NCBI RefSeq assembly: GCF_018687715.1
Contig: NC_056765.1
Span: 12,576,001 to 12,640,000 of the forward strand
Direction of reading: 5' to 3'
Source: Carya illinoinensis
Taxonomy: Eukaryota; Streptophyta; Magnoliopsida; Fagales; Juglandaceae
Length of the DNA: 64,000 bases
This document shows positions 37,701 to 48,932 of the stretch, in pieces. The notes below the pieces were generated by a model that searched no databases, was not told the origin of the DNA, and saw only the letters and a program-made list of their open reading frames with translations. The translations under genes were made by a program, and so were the position numbers. How positions within the stretch are numbered: position 1 is the stretch's first letter; every line of letters begins with the position of its first letter.

Positions 37701-38932
37701 TTAGCAGACAAAAAAAGCGCCTCAAAATAGTTGCTAAAAGCTGATTCTAGATTTTCCTTGCCCGTCACCCATTTTCCTTCAATATCCTGAATTCTTCCAA
37801 TAACATTCTTTCTCTTCCTTTGATTAGCACAAGAATGAAAATACGTAGTATTTCTATCCCCTTGGCTTAACCAATGCTTTTTTGCCCTTATTGTCCACCT
37901 CAAATTTTCTTGTTCAAGTAGTAATTGCAGCTCTTTGCTTTTCTTTTTAACTTCATCAAGTGGCCATGGTCCCTCGGTTTCTTGGAAGGCCTTCAATTGT
38001 TCAGCTTTTACTTTTATCTGCAGCTCCCTCTCCTTAACCACATACCTACTCCAGTGGCTTAGAGATCCCCTACATCCTTCTAGCAACTCTTGGATAACAA
38101 CCTGAGGTTTCCCACCCCTTCTACCTTTCCCCCATTCTGTTTGTATCAACTCTTTACACCCCTCTATTTGATCCCAGCTAATATCATACCTGAATTGCCT
38201 TCCCTTTCGACACCCCATACTAACATTTTCATCCCTGCAATTCAATAATAGAGGAGAATGGTCTGAGCACACAGCCACCAATACTTCCACTTTGACTGCA
38301 GAAAAAGAGCTAACCCATAAATGATTTGCCACTGCTCTATCAAGCCTCTCCCTTATAACTGATCCATCTTCACTCCCCTTAAACCAAGTGTATTTATTTC
38401 CCACCCATCCTAGATCAGTTAAACTACAACTTTCCAACATTTTCCTGAAATCATCCATTTGTTCTTCTCTTCTAAGTCTTCCCCCTGTTTTCTCACTTTG
38501 ACACACAATCTCATTAAAATCCCCCACCACACACCAACCTTGGTTACCTTTAGGCTCAAAGGAAGCCAACAGCTCCCAAGAACCCCTTCTTTTACTAGAT
38601 TCGGGTTGCCCATAAAACCCAGTAAGTAACCATTTCTGTCCACCCCTGTCATCTCTAAACCATGCATTTATGTGTCTTTGTGAAAAATTAACCAGCTCCA
38701 TCATACTTTTCTGTTTCCATAAAAGCATTAACCCACCACTATACCCCCTTGAATCCACACCAGCCATCCTTTCAAACTCCAACTTCCTTAATAAAACCAT
38801 AGCTCTACTAGCCGACATCTTTGTTTCCATAAGAAATACAACATCTGGCAACTTATCCTTAACAAGTAAGGAGAGAGTTTGAACTGTACAGGGGTTGCCA
38901 AGCCTCCTACAGTTCCAACTTAAGATTTTCAT
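34796..38932 (-). pseudogene. LINE 2 ORF2 (APE endonuclease, reverse transcriptase, RNase H), one nonsense codon
   Basis: One frame of about 1,379 codons from ATG at 38,932 (MKILSWNCRRLGNP). Endonuclease residues 1-230 keep SWNCRRLG, METKM, VGDFNEIV and CSDHSPLLL. RT at roughly residues 440-730: SPGPDGFGASFYK, FRPISLCNVIYKLTSK, QSAFIPGRLLSDN, KLDMAKAYDRVEWSY, and FADD near residue 692 (a Phe variant of the YxDD box). A TAG at about 36,281 falls in AKQG-stop-RLMT; plant LINEs usually have AKQGWR, so a TGG to TAG change is the likely lesion. Downstream are a zinc-binding region (CPICLKKEESVIHALWNC) and an RNase H (VKVNFDAAL, FVAEYHALWRA, FIHREGNSVAHSLARKG). The APE and RT motifs listed are present, but the truncated product would lack the RNase H. 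Confidence 0.94.
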
Positions 38933-39054
38933 AACTCTTGGCGGGGCTGTTCAACAGCCTCCGCCAATACAATCCTCTGTTCCTCCCCAAAACAGTCATC
39001 AAATCTCTTTAATTTTTTCTGTTCCATCTGTATAATCTCTCCCACTTCTTGATC

Positions 39055-40272
39055 CTACTGCCTACCTCTTTTGTAATTCACCAATTCTCGAGAGGCAGTT
39101 AGTAATCCCCTTTCCCTTACCCTCCTCTTCCATGTACTCCCTTTTGCCATCACACCCTCACCTCTCACTTCCAACTCCTTACTAGCCATTTCTACCCGTA
39201 TTTCAGAATCACTAACCACAACCTCCCTCAAATTCAACACTCCCCCTTTCAATTCTCTCATGTCCAGTGGAACTATCTCCCTTCCCCCTTTATTAGAAAT
39301 CCCTTCCCCCGCCTTATCCTCCACTTCCCCATTCATTTGCTCTATACCCTCCTCAGAGTTTTCTTTCACCACATTCCCCTCCCCCTTCTCACTCATAGGT
39401 ACCTCCACTCCTTCTCTCTCCCCCTTCCTCCTACCCCACGGATTATCATATTTTTCATTTCTCTCTTTCCCCCCGAAATTCTCACTCCACTCCCCCTGCA
39501 TAGCAGGCTTTCTCCTTCCCCATCCTCTACTCATCCTCTCAGCCCGTAACCAAGCCCCAAACTGAGACTTATCCTCCTTCATAACACACTTCATCCTACA
39601 TCCTTTCGACTCATGGATCAACCAACCACAATCAAAGCATAAACGAGGTAATTTCTCGTACTTAAATTTAACCCATACCTTGTTGCCTTCCACATTGACA
39701 GTACGTCCACGAGCTACAGCTTGCCGAAGAGGCACTTCAATCCGAACCCTGAGTGATCTTCTCCATCCAATTCCATCCTCTGGGACATCCACATCCACTA
39801 CCCTCCCCACCGAGCTTCCTATTTTCCTTCCACAGTCTTCATTCATTATTCCTTACGGAAGATTTAGCATCTGGATCCAGAAGACCTTTGATTCGAAACT
39901 CATCTCCTGTGGCTTAGACATTCCATCAAACAGCTTGAGGGTGAATAACTGGGTATCGAATAGCCACGGCCGGCCATCCATAACCCTCTCCTTATCCGCA
40001 TGTGACGCAAAGGAGATTACAAAAGAGTTACTCCCAAGGTCTTTGAAAATCGCAGGTTTGCTCAGCCTCCACACTCTAGCCATTGTCTTCTCCACAATGT
40101 CCTTCCCAATCTGCCGATCAACCCACACCTTCCCAATCAAACTTCTACTGCCTTCCGCTCGCATCTTCGCATCCATTTCTCCCAAATCGATCTCTGAACA
40201 CTCTTCCTCCGTCAGCTTTAAGTTCTCCCATAGATCCTCGAGCTCCCCCGTATCGCTGCCCTTCTCCTTCAT
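39055..40272 (-). pseudogene. LINE 2 ORF1 (DUF4283, zinc knuckle), one nonsense codon
   Basis: A single frame of 406 codons from ATG at 40,272. Residues 20-140 are DUF4283-like (GKVWVDRQIGKDIVEKTMA, DKERVMDGRPWLFDTQLF). A lone TAA at about 39,850 interrupts WIQMLNLP-stop-GIMNEDCGRKIG, after which the frame continues without loss. A zinc knuckle CFDCGWLIHESKGC (CX2CX4HX4C) lies near residue 220. The rest is charged and low-complexity. The product would bind element RNA as the Gag-like chaperone of the LINE RNP. As it stands the protein would end after 139 residues, before the zinc knuckle. Confidence 0.92.
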
Positions 40273-40366
40273 CGGAACCCTAGAAGCAAACCGTTCCTCA
40301 CTCTGTTTCTCTTAACAACTTTTCCCGCCTAGAACTTCACCTCTGACTCGCCTCAGAGAGAAGAGT

Positions 40367-40379
40367 GCAGTAGGTTTAT
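40367..40379. repeat. Right 13-bp target-site duplication of LINE 2
   Basis: Identical to 34735-34747; it marks the 5' end of LINE 2. Confidence 0.9.
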
Positions 40380-41452
40380 AATGATTAATTGAATTCCCAA
40401 GTCGATTTAAGATAAAGAATAATCCTTGGTATAATTCTTAAATAGGTAAGTTTAGTGCAAGTCTTTTGAAAAAAACAAATCCCTTTGAAAGATAATAGAT
40501 TTTTTTTTAAAAAAATGAAATTCACGTATATACAAAACGATTGTGCGGAACTTATTTATGTGGAACTTACACAAATCATTTATTAATGCACAAAAAGAAT
40601 TATATAACCTCAGAACACGGACACATGGTCTGTCATCGGATCATAAGAATACATACCAATTAAAATTAGTGCTTATATAAATGATTTTAATTAAAAGATA
40701 TATTGTGATAAAATATGAGTACTACATCATCCAAACTCTAGCGAGATTTAATTATTATTCGCACATTTGATTCATTTACTTAGTTGATGGAGTTTGATTG
40801 TTAAGGTTGCATTTGGGTAATTAGATAATCCCAGATATTTTATGAATAGTAATAAAAAGATAATAATAAAATAATAATAAAATATTGAATAACAGTTAAT
40901 AGTAAGTAAAAAGTAATGATAAAATAATAAATAGTAATAGAATATTTTCAAACTACTCTAGTACCCAAACTAGTCCTAAATTCGTGGAATTTGTGCTTGT
41001 GGATGCAAGAAAAAGCAACAAGCCAGTGAGATTTTTTTTTTGGTTATACTTGATATGATATTTTGCAAGCAACAAGATGGCTTTTGCCTCTCTCTATATC
41101 CCATGGCCACACCTGATGATCCTAGACAAAAATGGTTTCATTTCATAAACTTACCCGAATTTATCGACTGAGCCAACTACAAAAATAATGTCAAGATCAT
41201 ATATGTGCAAAGAAATGATATTTATATTTATAGAGTGTGCAAGTGACATGAATACTCATTTTGAATAAAGTGAGTAAATATAAGACTCATATAAAAAATT
41301 TAATTTTTTAATATTGGACTCTACTCTTTTTCAAAAAAAGTGTGCACAATTTGCACAACTTATAACTGTATCTAGAATCACTCATATGTATGTGGAGCTT
41401 ACATGTGCAAAAGATAAAGCCAAAAATTGTTCATAAGGAGTTTGAAAGTGAC
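40380..41452. other. Intergenic stretch with a probable AT-rich MITE
   Basis: No gene recognised. At about 40,805-40,980 an ATTTGGGTAATTAGATAATCC end and a CTAGTACCCAAACTAGT-like end enclose AT-rich sequence full of AATAATAAAA, the look of a short MITE. Confidence 0.4.
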
Positions 41453-41457
41453 CACCT

Positions 41458-41732
41458 TATTGGCGTATCTCAAACTGCCGATTTGCAACCAGCTAAAGGT
41501 CATGAGGAAATCACATCTCAAGCCAAGATCACAAACGGCCACCGTAAATCACACACAAGAGAAGGAGCTGCATAAAATTTGGGATTTGATTTTTATATTT
41601 GAATTTTGAATGTATACGTTAATTTTACATTAGATACTCTAATTGTATTATATATACAAACGTATGTACTCAAAGCAAAGCAATGAAAAACATAAAACCA
41701 TTTTTCTATATCTTACCTTCATAACATTTACA
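41458..41732 (+). repeat. 5' LTR of the small copia element
   Basis: Starts TATTGGCGTATCTC and ends TAACATTTACA; aligned over its whole length with 43697-43971, with scattered substitutions. After it, TGACATCAGTTTAAGCC looks like a decayed initiator-Met primer site (TGGTATCAGAGCC). Confidence 0.9.
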
Positions 41733-41787
41733 TGACATCAGTTTAAGCCATTGACCAACGTCACTTCCAAACCTCCTTCTCCTCATC

Positions 41788-43684
41788 GTGTCTAATGCTC
41801 AACCCAGTCACCTTCCCCTCTTTAATCCCACCTCTTTCCACATTATCACTAAACTTAGTCGTACCAAATATCCTACTTGGAAGGCTACCATGCTTCCATA
41901 CTTAAAAGGTCAAAAGGTTTTTGGTTATATTGATATTCTCTCAAACAACCATCAAAGGAGATTACTGACGCTACTAGCACCACGTCTCCAAATCCCTTGT
42001 TTGAAATTTGGGAAACTCAAGACAACTTAATTCTTAGCTATCTTAATGCCTCACTCACTGATGAAGTTCAGGTCACCCATTGCACTACCTCTCGTGAAGT
42101 GTGGCTTGCTCTAACCTCTTCCTTTGCTTCTCAATCCAGCGCTCAAGTCATTCAGGTGCAGACTCAACTTTCAACAGCCTAAAAGTTAATTAGACAACAA
42201 GCAAATATTTCATGCACATCAAACGTCTAGCAGACACTCTTGCCATTGCTGGACAACCTTTAAACAACGACCTCATCACTTATTTACTTGCTGGTTTGGA
42301 ACCAAAATATGACTCGCTTGTCACCACAATTTCTTCCAGAGATGAATCACTCACACTTGAGGAGGTCTACTCTATGTTACTTACCTATGAGGCCCGCATC
42401 ACTCATCACTCTCACTCTTCCCCTATCTCAGATGCCTCAACCAACGTAGCTGCAAGGCAGCCCAACTCATTTGGAAATCGTGGCCGTAACAATTCTGGTA
42501 AAAGTCGTGGCTTTGGAGGCTCATCTCGCGACAGTGGTCAAGGTAATTCTTCATCTCGATTATCTTCATCATGTTTGCAAATTGAAGAAAAGCCTTTATG
42601 GTCTTCAACAAGCCCCAAGAGCTTGGTTCTCTCCCCTCACGAATCAATTGCAACAACTTGGTTTTGAAGGATCAAAAGCCGATACTGCTCTCTACACCTT
42701 TCATTGAGACAAAGTTCAATTAATCATTCTCATTTATGTGGATGATATAATTGTTACAAGATTCGATACAAGGAGTATTGATAGTTTAATCGACACATTA
42801 TCAAAAACATTTCCAGTAAAAGATCTCGGCCAATTATCTTTTTTACTAGGTGTCGAAGTCTTGTGTGAAGGTGATGCTTTACACTTAATGCAACGCAAGT
42901 ACATCAGTGATCTGCTATGCAAACTCAATATGGATAATGTGAAACCATATACAAAACCTATGGCAACCACCTGTCATATTTCGAAATTTGAAGGTGTTGA
43001 CTTCCATGATCCTCAACTTTGCTAAAGTATAGTTGGAGCTCTTCACTACCTCTGTTTCACCCGGCCAGATATAGTTTATAATGTTCAACATGTAAGCAAG
43101 TTCATGCACCAACCAAAGGAACCTCACTGGCAGGCAGTAAAGAGAATTCTGCATTACCTCAAGCATACTATATATCATTCAGTCTTCTCTTCTTAAGACA
43201 ATTTGATCATACTCTTCATGGCTTTAGTGATGCCGACTGGGCATGGGATAGAGATGACTGTAGAAGTGTGGGTGCCTATTGTGTTTTTTACGGAAAAACT
43301 TAATCTCTTCGAGCTGTAAACAATAGCAAGCCGTTGCAAGAAGTAGTACTGAATCCGAGTATAAATCTCTCTCAAACCATCGGTAGAAATTCAATGGATT
43401 CAGTCAATTTTACATGATTTACATATTTCTCTACCTAGTTGTCTACAACTATGGTGTGATAATATTGGTGCTACTTACCTCTCATCTAATCTAGTATTCC
43501 ATGCATGTACAAAGCATATCGAAATTGACTTTCATTATGCGTGTGATCAAGTTCTTCAAAAGAAGCTTCAAGTGTCATTTTTATCTTCAAAAGACCAGCT
43601 AGTTGACCTCTTCACCAAGGCGTTAAATGCATCCAGATTTACTCTATTACGTGACAATCTTCAATTGCAAGAAGTGCCCTTTTG
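41788..43684 (+). pseudogene. Copia gag-pol relic (gag fused by deletion to RT and RNase H)
   Basis: Gag part at about 41,788-42,560: KLSRTKYPTWKATMLPYLKGQ, WETQDNLILSYLNASLTDE, LTSSFASQSSAQVIQ, LAGLEPKYDSLVTTI, with frameshifts and a stop. At about 42,565-42,575 the Ser-rich gag sequence joins [21 protein letters not shown], the middle of copia RT; about 2 kb is missing. RT then keeps IYVDDIIVT (about 42,734) and KDLGQLSFLLGVEV. RNase H is traceable at 43,190-43,650 (GFSDADWAWDRDD, STESEYKSLS, LWCDNIGATYLSSN, LVDLFTKALNAS). A purine-rich GCGGGGGGAT precedes the 3' LTR. Confidence 0.88.
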
Positions 43685-43696
43685 ATTGCGGGGGGA

Positions 43697-43971
43697 TATT
43701 GGCGTATCTCAAACTGCCAATTCTCAACCAACTGAAGATCATGAGGAAATCACATCTCAAGCCAAGATCACAAACGGCCACTATAAATCTCACACAAGAG
43801 AAGGAGATGCATGAAATCTGGGATTTGATTTTTATATTTGAATTTTGAATATATACGTTAGTTTTACATTAGATACCCTAATTGTATTATATATAGAAAT
43901 GTATCTACTCAAAACAGAGCAATGAAAAATAGAACACCATTTTTCCATATCTTACCTTCGTAACATTTACA
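43697..43971 (+). repeat. 3' LTR of the small copia element
   Basis: Same 275-bp length as the 5' LTR, also starting TATTGG and ending ACA, preceded by the polypurine tract and followed by the CACCT target duplication. Confidence 0.9.
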
Positions 43972-43976
43972 CACCT

Positions 43977-45050
43977 TTAGAGTATAGATTAACTAGTATG
44001 GAAGGCACATACAAAGCACGTGCTTGATTTCCCTTATTCAACTAAATGGTGAAACCTGCCCTATGGTTTAAGAAGAGCTTATAAAAGGAGTTGGTGTTAA
44101 ATTTAAGAGAGAAGTTCAATAATTAAATATTAAAAAAATACAAGTGTTGTTGAACTAAATAACAAAATATGATCATTAGATCTACAAAATATGATGTTTA
44201 AAAAAGTAGAATAAAAACTTAAAAAAATATATTTTATTATTACAGAGAGTACTTAAACAATCAATCCAATGGAGGGTTAAGTTTTGAGTGAGGTAGGCAA
44301 AATATAAAAGTGATATATTAGTTAAATGATGTGTAAAATTTTACATAAACCAATACTAATCTCTTTAAGGGGCATTCTTATTTTCAACTTAACCAGGGTG
44401 TATACATGAGCTCCAATGCTTATTGGCATGTAAAATCCTAAAAATATGATTGTTTAGAATACTGATATGCAAAATTGTTCACGAGTAGAAATTTGCAAAG
44501 CTAAGCATTTAAGAAGTGTGGCCACATTTCCATGCCTTGCCAGACTTAATTTACTGTTTATGAGGGAAGGGAATTGAAAACAGTTCCTCTTTGGAACGGT
44601 CTATTTGTTCTTGGGTGTTTAATAGCCCCTAACAAAAACCAACCACATGTAAAATTCTAGACTACACATAATGAATCTGGTCCCATCTAATAAAACCAAC
44701 ATAAGTGAAATTGAAGCTTTATAGTCTCCTCAATGCCTCTTTAGAACTTCTAAATCACCTTGAACATTAGAAAGAACCTAGACCACCGCCGCATGACACT
44801 AGAACCGTCACCTCCACAGTTAGACAACACATTCGCCCCCACCAAGTTTTGTCACCCATCGCAGCCTTCGCCCACCACAACATTCAAGTTGGCCATCATC
44901 ATCTACAGAGCTCGCCGCTATCTCCTCTGCCACTTTATGGTTTATTTTTGCATTGATGCATGATTTTTGCACTCATATGGGTTGGTCATTTAGGAAAAAA
45001 CTTGAAAATTATTTGTGGGCATTCTTGATGAATACATTTTAATGGAAGTA
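43977..45050. other. Intergenic stretch, nothing recognised
   Basis: AT-rich, without a recognisable coding region or bounded repeat. The short frame at 44,760-44,963 has no family resemblance. Confidence 0.4.
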
Positions 45051-45054
45051 ATTA

Positions 45055-45475
45055 TAAATCTGAAAATTTTCTTGGCTAAAATGACAGAATATGAAATTGA
45101 TTTTCTTGAAAAATTAGAATTTGCTAATTAGTAGATGGAAAAATAATCTTTTGAAATATCATCTGCACATAGGGCCAATTGAATCTCACATATGCTTTTT
45201 CCTTGAGTATGTTTGTATAAATCTGAAAATCTTTCGAATTAAAATGACAGAATACAGAATGGATTTTCTTGAAAAATTAGAATTTTCTAGTTAGCAGATG
45301 GGAAATAATTTTTTGGCACATCATTTGCACATGGGGCTGATTGATTCACACATATGCTTTGTCCTTGTTTGAATATATCTGAAAATTGTTTTATGTAAAT
45401 TATAGAAAATGAAATCGATTTTCTTGAAAAATTAGATTTTCTTGGCAAATTAACTGACTACATGAATATTAGATT
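45055..45475. repeat. About 160-bp tandem repeat, 2.6 copies
   Basis: Units begin near 45,056, 45,219 and 45,373 with AAATCTGAAAAT-type sequence. Each continues through AATGACAGAATA(T/C) and GATTTTCTTGAAAAATTAGA. Copies are clearly diverged. Confidence 0.8.
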
Positions 45476-45679
45476 GTGTGCGTAGCTTCAGATTGTTTTT
45501 TCTTAAATCAGCTGAATCAGATTGTTGAATGATCTTATTTTGTATTTCTTATTTAGTAACGAATAATCAAATTTCAAATTCTAATAGTGATAAAGTTGAG
45601 ATAATGATGAGTCACAAAATGTCCAAAAGGTGAAGATGTAGGGCTTTAGGCTAAAAGTGTAGAAGAATAATGTGATGTG

Positions 45680-46615
45680 AATATGAAAAATGTAGTGAAT
45701 GAGGAAGATTGAGTAAATGTGAAAAATGTAGTGAATGTGGAAGATAAAGTCAGTGTGGATGATGGAGTAAATGTGATTTTCTCTTTGAGTAGTAGTCCTT
45801 TGGAACCATTTATTGATATGGTATTTGATGACATAGAAGACTTTCGAGCATTTTATAAGACGTATGCAAGAAAAAAAAAAGTTTTTCTATTTGGATCAAC
45901 CATACTCAATTGTCAAAAGACGAGATAAAACTAATTGCAGTAGACTATGTTTGCTCAAAGGAAGAATTTAGGCGGAAATGTCACAAACAAAAAGAACGAA
46001 CAATTCCTAAACTTACTGAGATAAAAATTAGATGTATAGAAATAGTGAAAATAAAAAAAGATAGTGAAAAGTAGACACTATGCAAGTTTGTACTTGAACA
46101 TAATCATATGCTACTTATACTGAGAAATACTAGTTTGCTCTATGGACACAGGAGAGTCAAACATGTTAAAAAAAACTTATTATGACTTTGAATGAGTCTG
46201 GTGTATCGACAAGGAAGATAATGTTAGTGTTGAGTAAAGAATCAAGCGATGACTTTAATATTGGTTGTATTGGCAAGGATGTAAAAAATTATTTAGGAAA
46301 CAAAAGGAGAAAATTATTTAACGAGCAGGATACACAAATATTTTATGCCTACTTTCTTGATCAATAATGTAAAAAACTTGTATTTGTGTACTCCATGAAA
46401 GTTGATGGCAATGGGTGTATGGAAATTTGTTTTTAGACAAATGCAATATCAATGGCTGCATACTAATATTTTGAAGATGTTGTCACATTTGATGTCACAT
46501 ATCTAACAGATATTTATAAGATGCTATTTTTGCCATTTTTTAGAGTTAATCATTATCACCAAACCATAATATTTTATTGTACTTTGTTAGTTAATGAAAC
46601 ATTTGAATCATATAT
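45680..46615 (+). pseudogene. FAR1/FRS-type (MULE-derived) transposase fragment
   Basis: The start resembles the FAR1 DNA-binding domain (EPFIDMVFDDIEDFRAFYKTYARKKK, 45,800-45,880). It is followed by traces of its zinc-binding half and then by LNESGVSTRKIMLVLSKES and NYLGNKRRKLFNEQDTQIF (46,187-46,350), as in FAR1-related proteins. At 46,380-46,600 the MULE transposase core begins (DVVTFDVTYLT, FRVNHYHQTIIF, LLVNETFE) and stops abruptly where repeat copy A starts. Stops (for example after ICF) and frameshifts show it is dead. FAR1/FRS genes are domesticated MULE transposases, so this may be either a broken host gene or an old MULE. Confidence 0.75.
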
Positions 46616-47242
46616 ATGATTATTGAGAACATGAAAACAGAGGAAGGGGGAAGGGGAAGGGTTGTGAGAGAAGGGGAGTTGAGAGGGAGGGGAAGCTTTT
46701 TTTTGTCCATGCATTATCAGTTATTGTGCAGTCATATGTGATCTAAAATGGGAGACATACATGGCAAACGCCCATTAGTGGGTTGTTATTTGAGAGAGAA
46801 TAGACCGACCAGTTTGAAGATCTTTTTAATTGAAAATTACAAAAGTTAGAATATTTACTTCATTTACGTATTAACGAGAAGATAATGTTCTTCTAAAGAA
46901 CGGATATTACAAGTGTAATAATTCAAAGCGTTAATGATATAATAATTATGAAAAATTAAATTTTCAAGTTGGTGTACAAATCATACTTAGTAAAGTGTTT
47001 ACATGACATAATTTAATTTAGAAGATAAATTTTAAATCTTATAAATTAAATTTTATTGTTTAAGTAATGTATGAGGTGGTTGAGAGTGTTCCAATTATCA
47101 TTGAGTCAACATGCTAAATAGTATGAGGCGGTTGTATCTAAATATTTTGAGTTTTGATAAGTTTTAGTGAGTGTATTTTTAGTATTATTTGTGAAGGCGG
47201 AGGGATTATTTTTTAAAAGAAAATATATGAGGTTATTACTTG

Positions 47243-47882
47243 TTAAAAATAGGGGTGCTACCCGCACCATATGGTGCGGGGTATCCCCCTCCCTACACGA
47301 ACCAGGTACCCCGCCTAGTAAGGCAAGGCCTGGGTTGAAACCGCACCCCGCCCCACCTCCTGCTCAACCCAATGACCCATGGGGTCTATAAATTATTTTT
47401 GGGTCTAATTTTTTTTTTAGCCTCAAATTATAACATAATTTAAATTATAAATTAAAATTTATACATTAAAAAGGAATATAAACTCAATTGTCTTGGCCTC
47501 CTAAGCCAACCTTTAAGTATGACTATTGTATTGTCTTGGTTTCGTATATAAATGTTGGCGTAGGAGGTCAAGGCAATCTATTAACTTGAATTCAATTTCA
47601 AGTTTTTAACAAATTGTATATATCTATATACAATATATTTATTTAAATTATTTATATAAATATTAAACATATAATTTGTTTTATATTAAATAGGAGAGGA
47701 GTGCGAGGAGGGCCCTATTGGGGTCAGCCTACCCCCTACCCCTGCTAGGGGTCTTTTATGCGTGACGGGCGCCCCTGCCCCCGCATGGGCAGTGCAGAGT
47801 AGCCTACCTGCCCATGCAGCAGTGGGGTAGACAGGATCGAGGTAGCGAGGGGCAGGCCTTGATGCACACCTCTATTAAAAAT
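47243..47882. mobile_element. Non-autonomous hAT-type element with an 8-bp target duplication
   Basis: The GC-rich 624-bp element at 47,251-47,874 begins AGGGGTGCTACCC and ends GATGCACACCTCTA, giving short imperfect terminal inverted repeats of hAT style. TTAAAAAT is duplicated exactly at 47243-47250 and 47875-47882. Copies B (59,086) and C (63,863) show the uninterrupted GTTAAAAATATAAAG site. No transposase gene inside. Confidence 0.85.
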
Positions 47883-48289
47883 ATAAAAAAATTTAGTTGC
47901 AAGTACAATTACGTACTAATATATACACAAATATAATGTGATTAGTAAAAAAGTATATTTTATTAAATATAATGATAATTTAAATTTTGAATATGAAGAA
48001 ATCAGTATTAGTAAGTAGATTAATATGCGACTTTGTTTGTACGTAATAAAACTCCAAAAATATAAAAAGAGTGGATTCTTTTTTAAAATCTTTTTATAGT
48101 TTTTGTTTTAACTTTTTTTTAAAAATTGCATTTGATTTTATTAATGATATATTACATGACGAAAAATACATAAAGCCCTCAAGGCTCAAACTACCACATA
48201 ATTTCGAACTGCTCGAAACTTCAATAAATTGTAATATACCCCATTTTCCACTTGAAAATACAATATTATTCTCAGAAAAGGTTAAGATA

Positions 48290-48480
48290 ATGAGTTGACT
48301 TGAGATAAAATAAGAGTTAAAATTTAAATAAATATTGTTAGAATATAATTTTTTAATTCTATTTTTTTTTTAAGATTTGAAAAGTTAAATTATTTATTAT
48401 ATTTTATTTAAAAGATTGAAAAAATTACAATAATTAAAAAAAATGAGTTGAGATCGACTTATTATTCAAATAAAGCCTAT
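48290..48480. repeat. AT-rich MITE-like segment in repeat A
   Basis: GAGTTGACTTGAGATAAAATAAGAG at the left and GAGTTGAGATCGACTTATTATTC at the right enclose AT-rich sequence. The same segment is present in copy B at about 59,310-59,520, so it predates the A/B duplication. Confidence 0.5.
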
Positions 48481-48927
48481 TATCAATAAATATAAAATAT
48501 CTTCTTTTATGCTTTTGTATTTTTTTGAATTCTTATTTTTTTAGGAAGCATATTTATATGGTTTTTTTTTTTTTTTCCTTTTAACCGAGGGGATAGATTA
48601 TAATTTTTTAGTAGTTTGACCATTGGACTTCAAGATTGGTTGTTTTGGTGGTGGTTTTGGGGGAGATTTATATATTTTTTTACCTTAAAATAATTTTTTA
48701 AGATTAAAATTCTTTTTGTTAAAAAAAAATGGTATTTGAAAGATGTCAACGTCGAAAATCTGAATTACTTTTGACCATAAATTATGGAAGACTGTCATGT
48801 ACAGTGACAACCTTTTTGGATAAGTTTCCTTAGCCATGTTGCCTCTAGATAATGGACGGTTTGACCAATTTGCCATATCCCAACTACTCGTGTGCGTTAA
48901 ACAAAGAAACAAGTACAAGTTTCCTCA

Positions 48928-48932
48928 GCCAA
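48928..48932. repeat. Left target-site duplication of the chromovirus (GCCAA)
   Basis: GCCAA here and at 58141-58145, directly outside the two LTRs. Confidence 0.95.

Larger units (their letters stand above)
34748..40366 (-). mobile_element. LINE 2: full-length, young L1-type retrotransposon
   Basis: A 5.6 kb insertion with a perfect 13-bp target duplication, a short 5' leader (about 94 bp), ORF1, a 122-bp spacer, ORF2 and a 3' tail of AATA repeats at 34,748-34,770 instead of pure poly(A). Each ORF has just one in-frame stop and no frameshift, so the copy is recent. Confidence 0.95.
41453..43976 (+). mobile_element. Internally deleted Ty1/copia element with two LTRs and a 5-bp target duplication
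   Basis: Two 275-bp LTRs flank 1.96 kb of internal sequence. The flanks CACCT at 41453-41457 and 43972-43976 are a perfect 5-bp duplication. The internal part jumps from gag straight into the middle of reverse transcriptase, so protease, integrase and half of RT are deleted. Confidence 0.9.
46635..48932. repeat. Anonymous repeat, copy A
   Basis: From GGAAGGGGAAGGGTTGTGAGAG onward it matches copy C (63,185-64,000). From TCAATTATCATTGAGTCAACAT-like sequence onward it also matches copy B (58,935-60,310). All three are in the same orientation. Copy A carries a hAT-type insertion at 47,251-47,874 that B and C lack. It is cut at 48,932 by the chromovirus. No coding region. Confidence 0.85.
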
